From Symbiodinium natans (taxonomy: Eukaryota; Sar; Dinophyceae; Suessiales; Symbiodiniaceae): a stretch of 54,000 bases of DNA. The stretch spans positions 266,001 through 320,000 of the forward strand of contig CAJNDS010000624.1 in the NCBI GenBank assembly GCA_905221605.1. The letters are read 5' to 3'. Both the position numbers and the translations under genes were made by a program. The notes under the pieces are model-generated. The model worked only from the letters and a program-made list of their open reading frames with translations. It was not told the DNA's origin and did no database searches. Below are positions 10,834 through 22,614 of the stretch, piece by piece; the first letter of the stretch is position 1, and each line of letters opens with the position of its first letter.

Positions 10834-11199
10834 CTATACAACCCGGAAAATATATTACAAGCTACATCCCGCGGCAGAGAAGCGCCCGCCGGAGAAGAAA
10901 CACAAAAAATGGGCTTGCATGGGCGTCCTTCCACAGCCCTAGTCAGTGGTCAGCCTGCATCGCAGGCCGCGAAAAGTCGGTGCCAGCGCACATGGCACGT
11001 CCAGCGGATGGCAGAAGATGGGGTCGAGAAGCTCACACCGTCACCTTGGCTTGGGGCGGTAGCTCAGGCCCCTGCCTGCTACATCTTCTAGTTACAATGC
11101 AAGGACGGGCTTCCAGTATTTCTCAGCCCCATAACCGCCCACACTCCGCATCCTGCAGCCCTGTGAACGTACACCTGGCAGCATCGCTCAAATGACAAC

Positions 11200-12700
11200 A
11201 AACTGAAGTGCACGCCGTGCTGTTTGCCAGGCTGCTCGCCGCGCAAGCATGTTTGCAGTGCGCATCTCGATGGGGCAGCGGTCGCGCCAATGCCCTTCCG
11301 ACGCAGGCTTCGACTCAACCTAGACCCCCTAGTACTGGTTCCTTTTCAAGAACATAATTTTCTCAGCACGAACCGGTATCCCCCCCCCCGCCAGAGTCCG
11401 TGGGAATCATTTTTGCCTTTGTTTGCTGTTGATGTCCTGGCTCTTTGACGTTCCAGTTCCTTTGCCCGTCCGCTTTGAGTATCACGTAATTACCCTGACG
11501 TAGTGTGGCTAAAGCCGTACAAACTCTTGCCAGATACCATTGGAACGCTTTGAATTTGGGATCCTGGCGGTGCCCAAGGAGCCTGGCTGAAGGCAGCATC
11601 GGCAAACGTAGGATGCCGGTGGTACCTGCAAGGCGTGCAGCGAATGGTTGTACAGTCAGACCCCAAAGACATAACAAGTGCAATGGGGGGGAACCTTCCC
11701 CCCAAGGAACTGCACGGTATGACTTATTTCTTGGAAGTCATAACATTTGGTGTTCGCTCCAATGAACTGCTGGGATTCAAGCACGCAAAACCAGTATGCA
11801 CTAGGTCCTTTCGCACGGTAAACCAATGGTCGGAACTCATAACGTTCGCTTTCCCCCCGATGAACCGTTGGTGACACAGTAATCGATCGCACTGTTTTGT
11901 GCAGCGTTCCGCGCTCCATGTTTGGCGTTGAGGGCTTTGGGGTTTGGGAGTTGCGGGCCGCAGCGATACGTGTGGCGATACCATGGCGATACGGCTTGCC
12001 ATACCCCAACGTGCGATTCGTGAATGTCTACAGATTCTGTCTGTTTTTCAAAGCCAAGCAGAGGGTTTACAGTTTAGGGTCCGACTGCTTTCAGAATTTC
12101 ACAACCACCAGCCCACGAGCCCCCTACCAAAATGGTTCTGGCAAAGGCAAACCAGCAGATTGTTTTCAGTCACATGTTTAGAACTTGCAAATCCCCAGCG
12201 TGACCGCTGAATGTTCCGACTTCTTGTTGCCTTTCCCCCAGCGAGTGCAAGCAACACAGGAAATGTTGCAACAGCATCCTGTCATTTTTTGAAAAGGGTA
12301 GATATATGCAGTAGTAGCTTAGGGTTATGAAATGTGAACAACACTGGATGGACAAATAAGATGGGCTTTCTTGCATTCCGCATTTGCCGGCAATTTCAAG
12401 GTCAATTATGCCATCCATATCAGTTCTGATTCGGGGACAAGAAGTCGCCTGCCCGGGAATGACGTCTTTGACTTGATTTCTGAACTTGAGTAGCGGAGGA
12501 AAAGTACAGGCAGTAAAACAGACGAGAAACTCAAAGTGGACTAATGGAAGCAAGCAGAAGAGAAGCTCGAAGTGGAACACACACGCACACAGGGAAAGCA
12601 TCGCGGAAGATAAAGACCCAAAATGAATCAGGAACGGGAACTGAAACACAACCATTTCTGAAACAGAAGCCTAAACTGGAGAAACGAAAACACTGAACCA
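11200..12700. other. Possible further exons, none defined
   Basis: Open minus-strand segments with protein-like pieces lie at about 11.4-11.65 kb (FKAFQWYLARVCTALATL, in competition with another frame) and 12.37-12.45 kb (TDMDGIIDLEIAGKCGMQ). Splice sites are not decisive. Confidence 0.3.
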
Positions 12701-12873
12701 GACATGGTGAATGTTGCCGAAATGCTACAAATTTAGCGGTTGGTCTAGGTGTTGACCCTAGACCCTAAACCCGAAGGGGAGCAAGGAGCTGGCGGTGGCT
12801 GCAAATCTACTCCAAGCTTCAGTGGCTTTCGAGAGCTGTCTTCAAGAATGAGCCCCCCAAGTACTTCGCATAC

Positions 12874-12948
12874 CCTTCTTCGACTTATAGACCCCTGAAA
12901 GCGTTTTGGTAAACGCAGCCAACGCGAAAGGCCCCAGAGCACCGACAC
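12874..12948 (-). CDS. Candidate exon, unidentified
   Basis: Minus-strand exon of 75 nt with a strong pyrimidine-rich acceptor (CATCCCTGATCCCAATCAG) and a GT donor (GTATGCG). The peptide is VGALGPFALAAFTKTLSGVY then KSKK. It lies inside a much longer open frame in another register (12745-13392), which I regard as the shadow. Confidence 0.6.
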
Positions 12949-14464
12949 CTGATTGGGATCAGGGATGGTTGAGGGCCCAGGGGGGCACCCCCTGGCGTTG
13001 TTGGAAGGGCTTCGCCCTCTTCGCGCTGCCTCAGCTCCCAAGCTCTGGGGCTTCTGGTCACTCAAAAATCTAAATCCTTCGGATCGGTCGTCAGCATGCC
13101 CCGAAGGTTGTGATTCACTTTGCAGAGTTGTTAGTATGGTCTTGGATTTCAGGGATTCGGGGGGCAGGGCTTGTCGGTCTACAACTCGAGTCGAAAGGTC
13201 GTGTCCAGCTGATAACGTGCCTGCCTGTAAAGTGGGACAACGTTTGTACGATCCCCTTGACACAAAGAAACCCTCAAGTTTCACAGCCCCGAAATCTTGG
13301 CTCCGACTAAGAAACGAAGGGCGAACTTTGATCCTTGAGGCAATGACCAGAGCTTTTTCAGGCAATGCCTGGGAACCCGCGCTTCGAACCACCCTTGCCA
13401 GTGCCGCCCGTCACAAGAATATATATACTTACACATATTCTTTTGTGTATGCTTATATTTAAGTCTAGAAATCTTTATCAAGGAATATACAGGGTTTGGG
13501 GTTTAGGTTGGGGTTCATACAACCCGGGTCGAGACCCGGACGATCCAGCTGTGGTTCCACGGGCTTCGCCTGCGCAAGCGAGCTTCTGAACATGGCACCC
13601 TTGAATATTTCCAGGACTTAGGTGGAAGTCCGTAACACAAAAACTCGTTGAACGAAGCTAAACAGGCATGGGATAAGTAATGGACCAAGAACATGGGATG
13701 GTGCCTGCAATCTTGATACGCACCGATAGAGCAGACTGAGCTGAGCAGGTGAATTGCAAGGCCGTGCCCTAAAGCCTCAAGAGCCTGAAGTCCTTAAGCA
13801 TTCAAGCCATGAAGCCTTAAACCCTGACAAGCCTGAACTCTTGAATCGTCGAGCCAATTCTCGCAACGCCATGCTGCCTGCTGTAAGAGAAACACCCAGC
13901 ACGCTGCGCCGCCAATGACCTCGGCAACTCCGACCCCTGCGGAGACGCAGCTGCGGTGTAGAGGGGAAGTTAAATCAAGGGCCTGGGTTGAGAGGGGCTT
14001 GTGGCACTTCTGTGCTTAGGAGGGCTGATGAGCTTTATAAGGCTTAGAGAGACTTAGGGCTTGTCGTGCCTATAAATCCTGTAGGAGCCCAGGCCCCCCC
14101 CCCCAAGTGGCGGGTTTCAAACCCTGAACGCCATGGCCGAAAACACTACAGGTATACGGTGAACCCGAAGCCCCTCAACCCGAAAGCTCCTGAAACCCTG
14201 AACCCAAACAAGGCCCTCAGTTGCTTCCAAGGGGCAACAGGCCGGGGGTTCGGTGGCCGGTCCTGGCCAGCACCCTCCTAGGGCTGAGTTTTTTTGTTGT
14301 TGGGGGGGGGGGGGGGGACGGGGGGGAAGCGTTTAAGGCTTTGTAAGGTTTGGGGATCCTGTGGGTTCTTTTGGCTCTGGGGTTTTAGGTTTTTTTTGGG
14401 GGGAGGGGTGTTGGACACTTGGGGGCTATTTGACATGGGTTCCTTTTTGAGATATAATTGTGGA
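12949..14464. other. No defined gene
   Basis: C-rich sequence at 13.76-13.85 kb and 14.07-14.23 kb and G-rich sequence at 13.96-14.07 and 14.28-14.41 kb bracket two GC-rich islands (13.86-13.96 and 14.22-14.28 kb) in the same arrangement as the exons elsewhere; neither island gives a convincing peptide. Confidence 0.4.
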
Positions 14465-14482
14465 TGACGTCAAATGACGTCA
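14465..14482. promoter_or_regulatory. Two TGACGTCA palindromes exactly 10 bp apart
   Basis: Perfect CRE-type octamers at 14465-14472 and 14475-14482, one helical turn apart. A single further copy occurs at about 19,131. CRE palindromes bind bZIP factors in many eukaryotes (established); a role here is inference. Confidence 0.4.
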
Positions 14483-14538
14483 AATAGTCGCTGAAAAGCT
14501 GGGCTCAGACTCTTACCTCCAAGCCCTAGGCTGGCCCA

Positions 14539-15130
14539 TTGAAGCCCCTGAAGCCCGCTGAGGCCGCTGATGCCGCTCAAGCAGCTGAGCCCGCTGAGGC
14601 CACTCAGCCGCTGAGCCCGCTGAGGCTGCAGGCCGCTGAAGCCGCTGAGGCCGCCGAGGACGCTGAGGCCGCTGAACCCGCTCAGCCTGCTGAGGCCGCT
14701 AGTGCCCGCTGAGGCCGTTGAGCCCGCTGAGGCCCGCTGAGCCCGCAGAGGCCGCTCAGCCGCTGAGGCAGGCCGCTGAGGCAGGCCGCTGAGCTCGTTG
14801 AGGCCGCTGAGCCCGCAAAGGCCGCTGAGCCCTGAGGCTCGCCGCCCGCTGAGGCCGCTGAGGCCGCTGAGCCCGCAAAGGCTAAAGCCGCTAAGGCCGC
14901 TGAGCCCGCTGAGGCCGCTGAGCCTGCTGAGTCTGCTAGCTGAGCCCGCTGAGCCCGCTGAGCCCGCTGAGGCCGCTGAGGCCGAGGCCGCTGAGGCCGC
15001 TCAGGCCGCTGAGGCCTCAGCCGCTGAGCCTGCTGAGGCTACTATAGCTGAGCCCGCTGAGCCCGCTGGGGCCGCTGAGGTCAGCCTGCTGAGGCCCGAG
15101 CCCGCTGGGGCCGCTGAGCCCGCTGAGGCT
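14539..15130. repeat. 9-bp minisatellite (GCTGAGGCC / GCTGAGCCC)
   Basis: About 590 bp of imperfect GCTGAGSCC units with frequent small indels. One plus frame is open for 144 codons and reads as Ala-Glu-Pro repeats (AEPAEAAE), but the indels shift the register several times, which argues against selection for coding. Confidence 0.9.
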
Positions 15131-15443
15131 GCGCTGTACTGGAGAAGAGTACTGCGTCAAATGGACGCGAAGCGTCCAAGGCAGGGGGGGGGGGGTGCTC
15201 CTGGGTGTGGTCTTATAAAGGTCCTTGTTTAAAGAGATCTCGGGGACTTGGGGTCAAGCGAGCTAAAAACACAGGTTGGCGAAGTTTCAACGAGGGTAAC
15301 AGCAGGAGCCTGGCCTCATAAAATTGATGTTCGGAAATCCAAGCTGACAAGGCCCCATCCCATGGCAATCGCTGTGCTGAAAACCACGGCCGCCGCAAAA
15401 ACAGAATTGTAGTTCAAATCTGTAGACCCTAAACTTAACCCCC

Positions 15444-15519
15444 TAACCAAACCATAAACCATAAACCCTAAACCCTAAACCCTAACCCCTAAACCCTAAC
15501 CCCTAAACCCTAAACCCTC
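15444..15519. repeat. CCCTAAA tract
   Basis: About nine units with CCCCTAA variants. In the minus sense it is TTTAGGG starting about 10 nt after the donor of the exon 15610-15527. Confidence 0.9.
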
Positions 15520-15526
15520 AGTGAAC

Positions 15527-15610
15527 CGTGCCATCCGAAGCAAAGGCAGCCAGGCCTGGAGGCAAAGCCCGCAGCCCTCGCTGTACTTCAGCGCGTCCTC
15601 GAAGATGTGC
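15527..15610 (-). CDS. Candidate exon, unidentified
   Basis: The minus frame reads HIFEDALKYSEGCGLCLQAW then LPLLRMA, amphipathic and Cys-containing, with almost all codons G/C-ending. The acceptor is textbook (ACACCCCCGCAG before 15610) and the donor is GTTCACTGAGGGTTTAGGG after 15527, so the intron starts directly with telomere-like repeat. The plus strand is also open here. Confidence 0.6.
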
Positions 15611-15654
15611 CTGCGGGGGTGTAGGTTGGGATGCTCCCCCCTTAGTCTAACAGC

Positions 15655-15716
15655 CCTTAGGGTTTAGGGCATGGGGTTTAGGGTTTGGGGTTTGGGGTTT
15701 AGGGTTTAGGGTTTAG
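15655..15716. repeat. TTTAGGG / TTTGGGG tract
   Basis: Right-hand partner of the tract at 15444-15519; together they bracket the exon at 15527-15610. Confidence 0.85.
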
Positions 15717-15907
15717 TAGGGTAGTAGGGATTATATTAAGGGGTACTATAATCCATATTGAGGGACTGTTACTAGAAGGGGGAACATCCTAAGGTGTAGG
15801 ACTTGAAGGTCTGACGATCGCTTAAAGCCCGTCCCCCCCTAGCTCCACACAGGGCTCTCCAGATCGCCAAAGCGACCCGAATCCCCCCAAGTCTCCCCCA
15901 AGAACCC

Positions 15908-16060
15908 TACTTGGAGGTCTCATGGTACTTAACAACCCAATTTCCACTGTACTTATAACCCACTGACAAGTCCCTTAAGTGCCCCTAGTGTGGGTATAAT
16001 TGGGTTATGAGCACAGTTCCAATTGGGTGATTAAGATTAAGTACCATGAGCCTCCAAGTA
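15908..16060. mobile_element. Foldback element, copy 1
   Basis: The left arm begins TACTTGGAGGTCTCATGGTA and the right arm ends with its near-perfect reverse complement (TACCATGAGCCTCCAAGTA). The arms continue imperfectly inward over about 70 bp (ACCCAATT... TATAACCCA), so almost the whole 153 bp can fold back. There is no coding capacity. The termini match those of the element at 22,495-22,614, which suggests a non-autonomous mobile family; TA at both ends could be a target duplication or part of the palindrome. Confidence 0.7.
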
Positions 16061-19000
16061 AACCCTCCACCCCCACCCCCAAAAAATCTCCCCCCAAAAA
16101 TTGCTCGAGGCGTGTGCTGGGTGTCCGGGCCTCGATTGGACGAGGAGAATGGCCTGCCCCGGGCCTTCGAGGCTTCAGAGCCCGGGGTCCGAGTAGGAGT
16201 TGAAGGGGGCGTGGGAAGTTATTGCATCCTTGGGGCGCTGCAAGCTCCATGAAGCCTCAAGATTTTCTAGCAGTTCCAGGCCTCAGGGTCTTGAGGCTGC
16301 TGTTGGGCCTAACCGCAGCCTGGAGCCCTCGATGGGCAGCCAGTGCCGCGCCCTGTAACCCAATCCTTGTTGAACTTGGCAGTAGCCTTATGCGGAATTC
16401 TACAAGCCGTTTGTACACCCCAGATGTTGCCGAGCCCGGGCGTGCAAGCTGTGTGCGTGTGTGTGTGTGTGTGTGTGTCTGCTACGAACCTTTAAACGGC
16501 CATGAAACCTCATTCCAGCCATTGCTGTGCGCTACCACCCGGCCTCCGCCCCGACGCTCCGGCCGCAGCACTCCTGGTCTCAGCCCCCGAAACCCCCGAA
16601 CCCAATAACTACGATGTTTATGGTTTAATTGGATCATCGCTTGCAGGCTGAAGTTCCAGTTTTGGGGATGAGGGCTTACAGGAAGTGGGGCCTAGCAGGG
16701 TCTCGGGTCGAGGCTTAGTGTTGCACAGGGACTGCACAGAAAACTCTCCAGGCAGAAGCTGAGATGAAAGCCGAGACCCTAAAACTTTAAACTCTAAAGC
16801 TCACTTTGCGGTTCAGGGTTCAGGGCTTAGCTTCTTCTCAGTCCGAAGCCTTTAGAAAGGAGAGTGAGGCACAGGCAATTCCTTGCAATGCAGGGTCCCT
16901 AAGGGAGCGGGGGAAGCAAGGTCTCCAAGACGCCGGGAGGTTCTGGGGTAAAGTTAAGGTGTTATAACTTATAATAGGGAATGGAGACGTAGCCTACAGG
17001 AAGCCTCACTCCAATAAGCAATGTTCCAAAACTGGATGCATTGTCGGTGATACATTCGGACGGTTTCGGTGAAAGACACGAAGCCCTAAACCCTCTTGCC
17101 ATGAAGGGTGCAGCTATTCAGGGGTCACTATACGACTCCACCTCCTAAGCTCTTCAAACCCAGAATCCCTCGCCGAGCTTCGGCTCAACTCCCGCAGCAC
17201 TGCAGAGAGACCCACACGGGCGGAGGGTCCGCCTGGCAGAGCTGTGGGTTCTTGAAGAGTGGGACGCACCCTAGAGCTTTGTACGCCCTATAAACCTCCC
17301 AAGCCCCCTCTACAAAGGTCCCTGCAAGGATCCCTAAGTTCAGGACAACCTAAAGCTGCAGACCTAGGGGTTTCAGGGTCGGAGCTGAGACCACAGCATG
17401 GGTGAGGCTTTGAGGGCTTTGGATGGTTTAGGGATTCGAAGCCCTCAAGCAGCTGAGGCCGTCCACCCGCGAAGCCGTGTATACAAGTCCTAGTTGCTTT
17501 ATGAACCCACAACGTCGGACTAAACCGGCGCCTCCAGTCTCGTCTCGAAAGTCGAAGTCGCAGCGGTTCCTCGAAACCCGGAACCCCGCAAAAGGCTAAA
17601 CCAAAAACCCGCTGAAACAACCCAAAGCCAACAAATCTCTTTTAACCCATCATCTTCAAATACTGAACCAATCCGTAGGGAGCTAAGGGCGAATAAGAAC
17701 AGAACAATAATGATGACGGCAATAACAACCATGACAACCATAACCATCAGCACGCTTGATGTCGGTAACGGGCGGCTCAAATCACGGGAGCAAGAGGCCG
17801 AGAGCGCTGCCTTCTGCCTGCTTCTCCGTGGGCCCAGGATGCCGGGCTTCCAAGCTTACAATAGAAAGTTCAGGGAGGGTTCGGGGCTTAGGGTTGTTAG
17901 GGTGTCGGGGCAAAAGCTCTACTACATCCCTCCCCAAGCCCGCAAACCCCCCATACAAGGCTATGGCACGCGCCAAGGCTCAAGAAGGGGAGGTCGCTGA
18001 CGACCAGGTCCACCGAGTTCGCTTCCTCGGCAGCTGCATGCATGGTATAAGCAGGTCAGACACGGCCAGGCGTGCTACGTACTCTCTGATACCCTCGACC
18101 TATGGCGTTCAACCCTCTGAGCCTGAATCGGCCCCCCATCATCCGAAAGACATAAGCTCCACACTAGGCACCGCGATGCTGACGCGTCTTCTGGTGGATG
18201 GTGGGGCACGACTCCAGCTCAATGCACGAGATGCGTTCAGGGATTTGTGGGGCAAGCTTCCTCTGACCCGCTGATGCAAAAGTCCTTAAACTTAAACTTC
18301 AGAGCAAATCCCTGTCCTGGGAGCAGTGGGGAGTTTTCTAGGGAATTTTGGGTTCCATACCCGGTATGGAACCCCCTTGAACCCCCCTCCCGTAAGGAGC
18401 TTTGACCCCCCTGAGAGAAATCAAACGGGGGGGCGAGGAGCAAGCCGCAGCTTCCGCGCATCCCAGCGTCGCGAGGCCACGGCGGAGCCTCCGCCGGCAC
18501 TTGAAAAAAAGGGGCGTCTCCACAGGGGGCTTGTGTAGGGCTTAGGGTGGTAGGGATTTATACGGCTTTGGGGGCTAGAATCTGGTTGAGAGTCGGTACT
18601 TACACTTACTTAGACATAGACCTAGACTTAGATTCTGACTTAGACTTAGAATCAGACCGGCAAAGTACATAATCATGGCCTCTACACCTTCGATTTGGGG
18701 TGATTTTCGGGCTTGCTCGTTGAGACGGCTGGTAAACACCCAAACCCCACAAAAAGAACCCCCCCCAGGCAAAACCGCCAAGACCTGAAACTCGCCGGGC
18801 CTGGCTGCAGGGCCCCCTGGGTGGCCGCCAGGCGAGCGTGCGCCGCGGCGGTGTGCGCGGCCGCGGGATCCTCTGGGGCTTTCTCCGGGATTTGATATCA
18901 GGGGCCGCTGATTGTTGCCTCTTTTGCAGGGTGGTACAAACTTTTTCTTGGCAAGAGTAGAGTAAAACAGACAAATTACCAAACAACACCAACAAAAAGC

Positions 19001-19301
19001 TGTGCAGGTATGTGCTTGGGACGTTTGGTTGAAAACGTCTTCATCGATCTCTTCTACATAGCAGCTGATTCTCACGTACCTCGGATGAGCACCCTAGAGA
19101 AGAAACTTCCAGCATCCCGCAAAGTACCCTGACGTCATCCGTCGCCGCCATGGCAAAACCTATCCTTGTCGGAGGAGATGCACGTCAGCCCTGAGTACTG
19201 GCAGGCCGCTTCTACTGCGATGGTGCCGACGCCTGGGCTTTTTTAAACTGTCAGGGGGGCAGGGAGGGGGACATCTTTTTTGTCGCTGTGCATGTTGGGG
19301 C
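16061..19301. other. Long stretch without a defined gene
   Basis: Contains a (GT)n tract at 16451-16478 and several GC-rich islands open on both strands (16.10-16.26, 18.78-18.90 kb). Around 19.15 kb a TGACGTCA site precedes an ATG in good context whose frame is only 14 codons long. I cannot defend a gene here. Confidence 0.4.
16451..16478. repeat. (GT)n microsatellite
   Basis: About 14 GT dinucleotides with one GC interruption. Confidence 0.95.
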
Positions 19302-19476
19302 TCAGATCAAGCTATCTGTCTGGCGCCGCTGATGCTGTGTGGCAGAAGCATGAAGCAAAAAGTGAGCAATATATGGTGATAGCGCCTTGAGGGAGGCCTC
19401 GAAGCACTCTTTGAGCCAGGTCACCACCAAAGGGATCCAAAAGAGTCTCCCCAGATCCTCAGCGTGCTTGCGAACC
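19302..19476 (-). CDS. Terminal exon, unidentified, helical
   Basis: Fifty-seven full codons plus TGA (19304-19302) after acceptor CCTTCGTAG. The peptide has RKHAEDLGRLFWIPLVVTW, LKECFEASLKALSPYIAHF and a polar end (QHQRRQTDSLI). The composition suggests amphipathic helices with one hydrophobic segment. No family recognised; upstream exons were not joined. Confidence 0.6.
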
Positions 19477-20315
19477 CTACGAAGGCAAGGAGGTGTTTCA
19501 GGGAACGTGCACCTTCGGAATTCAGCAGGACGTGTTTTTGTTGGCACCAGCGCCCTGCAACTTGCTCCACACGCCCCACTCCTGTACATCATCGCATCGT
19601 ATAGGTGTGTCAGCCCACATTTTGACCCCAAAAAACCCACACGCGCTAATAACCCCTGAAATCCCCAAACGCCCCCAAAAGGCCCCCATAAATCCTATAA
19701 AACACCAAACAAGACGACCAATCCGATGCCTGCAGCTCGGTGCGGCCAAAAAGCGCGGGCGGCCCAAACAAAGCAGCCTGGTGGTTTTAGGATTTGGGGT
19801 TTGGGGTTCAGGGATAGGCTTTGGGAACTAGTGGAGGGTGAGTTCTGGGGTTTTGGGCTTTGGGGTTATGAAAGGGGCTAGAGTTCCTCAACAGGGTTTG
19901 GGGTTACGGGGTTTGGGGGCCCTTGCGGGTGTATAGGGGTATATAGGATTTCTTCCCACAGTCTACTCGAAATTAAGGTGGTCCGCTTTGGTATGATCAA
20001 TACAGAGTACTATGCTTAGCGTATCCAAGAAGGGGTCATGATTGCGAGGACTGCGCAGATACTCCCTTTCTGGGACTGGGCGAGTATATACAGAATTTAA
20101 GTAGGGGCCGAATCAAGGCCCACTTTGAACGGACCTGTCCTCATACGGCAGGGATACTTTGGACAAGAAGCTGTTTTGCGGCACTAGGAGTTGTCAACCC
20201 TGAGCCGTAAAACCCTAATACGAGTACACAGCCTAAGCGTTCCTAAGCCCAGCACCCCTGAACTTTCGATGCCCTGACATGCGCCCGAGGCCTAAGACAA
20301 AGCTAAACCCTTAAC

Positions 20316-20560
20316 CCCTAGAAGAAGTGTTGCTCAGAAGGGCGTCGGGGATGGCGGAAATGAGCGAGCTCTTGTCCAAGCAGTCTTGAGGGACGCTGCC
20401 AGAGGGTGTCCAAAAAAAAGCGGGCCCCAAGGAGCTCGTCTCAGCCTACACCCTGACCTGAACCCTAAAAAACCCTATAGCCGCCGAGCTGCAGAAGAGC
20501 TGTGGCGGGCCGCAGACGCGGCAGGTTCCGCACGTCGTGGGGAAGGTATGGCCGCCGGTC
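20316..20560 (-). CDS. Two candidate exons of an unidentified gene
   Basis: Exon 20560-20474 reads EDRRPYLPHDVRNLPRLRP and ATALLQLGGYR; the acceptor is TTTCCCCGAG and the donor GTTTTTTAGGGTTCAGG, i.e. telomere-like from the first base. Exon 20384-20316 reads DCLDKSSLISAIPDALLSN after CCCTCAAG, with donor GTTAAGGGTTTAG. In this register the phases of the two do not match (0 versus 1), so either a different acceptor is used for the second or they are not adjacent. A further bracketed island at 20.80-20.89 kb (FHVVPVGAAG) may be another exon. Confidence 0.45.
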
Positions 20561-20726
20561 CTCGGGGAAACCAAGGGGCTTAGGGGTTTTAGGGCGCGTA
20601 GATTGTAGAGGGTCCATGGGGCTTAAAGGGGTGCAGGGTTTTAGCGGCGCGGGAACTACAGTAGTGGTTTAGTTTTTTGCTTTTTTCGCGAGCTAACCTT
20701 TGGATTCGCCTTCGGAGAAGTGGGAC

Positions 20727-20770
20727 TAAACCCTAGACCCTAGACCCTAGACCCTAAACCGTAAACCCTA
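20727..20770. repeat. CCCTAGA-variant telomere-like tract
   Basis: Three consecutive CCCTAGA units followed by CCCTAAA; the variant unit is locally homogenised. Confidence 0.85.
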
Positions 20771-20943
20771 TAGACCCACAACCCGAAACAAAAAAGACGG
20801 CGGTGGTCCAAGCCCGCGGCGCCCACGGGCACGACGTGGAAGTGCCGCTCCGGGCCGCCTTGGACCGCGCCCTTCGAGTTGACCTGGTTCACTTCATTTG
20901 GGTTCAGTTTAGGGTTTAGGGCTTGGGGCTTATGGTTGACCTT

Positions 20944-20965
20944 GGGGGGGGGGGGGGGGGGGGGG
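20944..20965. repeat. Poly-G run
   Basis: 22 G. Confidence 0.95.
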
Positions 20966-22494
20966 ATATTCCCATGATATTCCCTTTTGTTCCCCTTTGT
21001 AAGGAAGTCAACTTGAATATTTATACCCTATAATCTGCTCTTAGTCTACTCTTCTCCTGAATAGCACAAGATACTGCAACACAGCATAACATACGGCATG
21101 ATGAAGATCTTCGAGATTCGGGGGGTGGCGGGGTTCGGGCTTGCTGTGACTTGAGCGCAGAAGCAGCCAATGTCAGGCTTCAGTGTGTGCTTTCTCGGCC
21201 AGGAACAAATGCAAACCTTCCCCCACCCAGAACCATCTAAGGAAGGCAGCCTTCCTTTCTGCCTCTAGGCCTACACTCGTCTCAATTGAAAACAAGGCAG
21301 GCCTGCGGCTACCTTTAGGATGCTTCTGGACTTGGGCATTCCGGGTTGTCGAGCTTCTACCTCTGACCCCGCAGGCCTCCTTGTTGCTTCGTAGAGCACT
21401 CGGAGTCCTCTCATTGAGCTGGCCCGGGGCCGCATGACACCCGAAAGTTCGACCACAGCTTAAACTACCAGGGCTCCCACTCGCCACTCCGGGCCCAACC
21501 AAAGGCCGCAGGCCTTGGGGCTTTCTCGACGGCTTACAAGGGTTTCTAGGGCTTGAGGTCCTATGAAAAACAATGGATGACGGAGTCCTAATACATGGAT
21601 TTGGCGGTCTAAGCCCGAAAGCGCCCAAACCCCACACGCAAAAGCGTTTCGAGGTTTTGGGAGTGTTGGGGGTTTGGGGCACCCACCCTAGAAACAATGA
21701 ATCTACTTTATCGGGCGCAGCACGTCGATCTGAGGGCACTGATGAGGGATTTCGATATTGTACATTTCATCACTTCCATGGGTTTTTCAAGTTTGGCTTG
21801 GGCTCAGCAACTGCTGGCCGTTCACATGAGCTTGATGGGCTTGCACTGATGGAAAGGTCTAATTTTACTTTGGAGAAGACATAGGCTCAAGCAACTCGCC
21901 CATGTAAAGCTTCTACTTCCAGACACTGCCCCCACCACCTATAGGCCTTCGCAATGCAAATCAGGAACATCAGCCATGGACCTCCAACCGCTGAGCTGAT
22001 TCGGGCCCTTTATCGGCATCAGATCATGCACCGAATCTCCAAGTCTGCCAGGGCACGAAGGAGGATCCGAAAAGGAAGCCAAACACCTGATCGCAGAAAA
22101 GCAACAAGTTTACTATGATGAACGACATCGTACTATGATATTGCTATGCAGTGTTGACGCAATCAAACATCAATACATACCTCTGTATATGTATATATAC
22201 ATACACTTCCAAAAACTGTTATGCATCCAGAGAAACCTCCATCATGTGGCGTTCCGAGCTCGGGGGTGTTTTCGCGGAAGGCTTCCGACGGAAGCTTCCG
22301 GAGCCGCGCATGCGGAACAGGCATATTCTTTAAACCCCAACCTGAAGCAAGCCACATATCCTGAAAAAAGGGAAACCTTTGCTTGAACGATTCGGTGTAT
22401 TTACCTCATCTTAAGGTACAAGGTCTGTGTATAGGGACCCAGTTGACCTTGAAGCCCCCAAGCTCCGTCGAGGCCCTTGCAGACCCCAACAATA

Positions 22495-22614
22495 CTTGGA
22501 GGTTCATGGGTAGTTATAAGTAGGGCTATACGTACCCTAAACAAGGTTATAGCCACTTCTAAGTATAGGTACCCTACTCATAACCCCACTAAACCCGACC
22601 CATGAACCTCCAAG
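22495..22614. mobile_element. Foldback element, copy 2
   Basis: Terminal inverted repeats CTTGGAGGTTCATGGG / CCCATGAACCTCCAAG are perfect over 16 bp; the interior arms pair imperfectly (TATAAGTAGGG with CCTACTCATA). The ends match copy 1 at 15,908-16,060. There is no coding capacity. Confidence 0.75.

Noticed and set aside
12745-13392. Longest open frame in the window (215 codons, minus)
   Set aside because: The part that looks most like a real protein (12948-12874) is in a different register with good splice sites, and the long frame has no conserved-looking segment.
14798-15232. Ala-Glu-Pro repeat protein
   Set aside because: The frame follows from a 9-bp minisatellite with indels that break the register; there is no sign of selection.
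20483-20570. Plus-strand exon reading AAEELWRAADAAGS
   Set aside because: The minus reading of the same island (YLPHDVRNLPRLRP) has at least as good splice sites and agrees with the strand of the identified genes; not fully excluded.
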